Source of the DNA: Bacillota bacterium
GTDB taxonomy: Bacteria > Bacillota > Clostridia > Lachnospirales > Lachnospiraceae
DNA length: 64,000 nucleotides
Reading direction: 5' to 3'
Assembly (NCBI GenBank): GCA_023399055.1
Contig: JAEWQV010000034.1
Span: forward strand, 186,001-250,000
Shown: positions 63,712-64,000 of the stretch, in pieces
How positions within the stretch are numbered: the stretch's first letter is position 1
Layout of the letters: every line of letters starts with the position of its first letter
Translations under genes and position numbers: made by a program
The notes under the pieces: generated by a model
The model's input: the letters and a program-made list of their open reading frames with translations, nothing else
Database searches by the model: none
Told to the model about the DNA's origin: nothing

Positions 63712-64000
63712 GTGGAAAATCAATTTTATCAAAAATTAACACAAATATTACCCAAAGAGCGAATTAAGTTAAAGGAATCGATGGTAGAACATACCTCACT
63801 TCATATTGGAGGAGAAACTGATTATTTGGTTTTACCTACGACAATATCAGAGGTAAGAGAGGTAGTCCATCTATGCCAAGCAGAGAATATGCCTTATTAT
63901 ATTATGGGGAATGGTAGTAATCTTCTGGTCTCCGATTTAGGATATAGAGGCGTAATTATAAAGCTGGGTAATGAATTTTCTTCTATTGATATATCAGAAC
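63712..64000 (+). CDS. murB: UDP-N-acetylenolpyruvoylglucosamine reductase, N-terminal part (runs off window)
   Basis: About 96 codons from GTG 63712, which lies 6 bases after GGAGG. Early residues TSLHIGGETDYLVLPTTISE and the FAD-binding segment YYIMGNGSNLLVSDLGYRGV identify MurB, the NADPH-dependent reductase of peptidoglycan precursor synthesis. The frame is open to the end of the window. Position after hprK and a kinase gene fits the usual Firmicutes order. Confidence 0.93.
   Translation, partial: MENQFYQKLTQILPKERIKLKESMVEHTSLHIGGETDYLVLPTTISEVREVVHLCQAENMPYYIMGNGSNLLVSDLGYRGVIIKLGNEFSSIDISE

Noticed and set aside
1..64000. tRNA, rRNA, insertion sequences and prophage genes
   Set aside because: None was recognised in the gaps or among the proteins. 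A short or divergent tRNA could be missed by eye, and a tRNA-scanning program would settle this.

Overview
The window looks like chromosome from a motile, low-GC, Gram-positive anaerobe of the Clostridia, most likely a Lachnospiraceae relative of Lachnoclostridium/Clostridium phytofermentans. The evidence is the AT-rich coding style, strong GGAGG ribosome binding sites, a LysM/GH18 spore-germination-type protein, the FliW-CsrA-flagellin regulatory trio, HPr kinase, and a stand-alone UgpC/MsmK sugar-transporter ATPase. The species is inferred from protein style only. I saw no rRNA or tRNA gene, no CRISPR array, no transposase and no phage gene.

Layout. 1-9.7 kb is mixed accessory and housekeeping: the end of a condensation-type acyltransferase, a GNAT enzyme, a LysM/GH18-like protein, an ABC-F ATPase, an AraC/GyrI-like regulator, YczE-like and YitT membrane proteins, an SDR reductase and an LCP-like membrane protein. 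9.8-13.9 kb holds ugpC, a CdaR-type regulator and an S41 protease. 14.0-25.1 kb is a late flagellar block: flgM, flgN, two tandem flgK, flgL, fliW, csrA, then flaG, fliD, fliS, a FliT/FlgN-like chaperone and flagellin. 25.5-51.3 kb is a large flagellin glycosylation and surface-glycan island. It holds Maf, a CMP-sugar transferase, NeuB, a phosphotransfer set (CDP-glycerol transferase-like, nucleotidyltransferase, methyltransferase, LicD), glycosyltransferases, an ACP/FkbH acyl module, FkbM and DegT enzymes, a large secreted protein and a second Maf-like protein. 51.5-64 kb returns to core genes: an LspA paralogue, pyrG with a structured leader, ftsH, one more glycan-type methyltransferase, a DJ-1 protein, a PHP phosphoesterase, uvrC, hprK, a ROK glucokinase and the start of murB.

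How it works together. Motifs of the type TAA(A/T/G)-N15/16-GCCGATAT, matching the sigma-28 (SigD/FliA) consensus, precede flgM, flaG, flagellin, neuB, the glycerophosphotransferase gene, the secreted protein and the isolated methyltransferase at 56.4 kb. This suggests that late filament genes and the enzymes that decorate the filament are co-expressed. FliW, CsrA and the flagellin leader, which has GGA-loop hairpins, appear to form the known FliW-CsrA-flagellin feedback. Maf presumably transfers a CMP-activated nonulosonic acid to flagellin. The downstream genes would add amino, methyl, phosphodiester and acyl decorations.

Most unusual items: a pyrG leader whose hairpin loop is complementary to the 5' arm of its own terminator; a small helical protein next to Maf whose domain is fused to a Maf-like domain elsewhere; a small Rossmann domain that recurs alone or fused in six glycan-island proteins; and an array of GGAGG/CCTCC hairpins leading into the ribosome binding site of an LspA paralogue.
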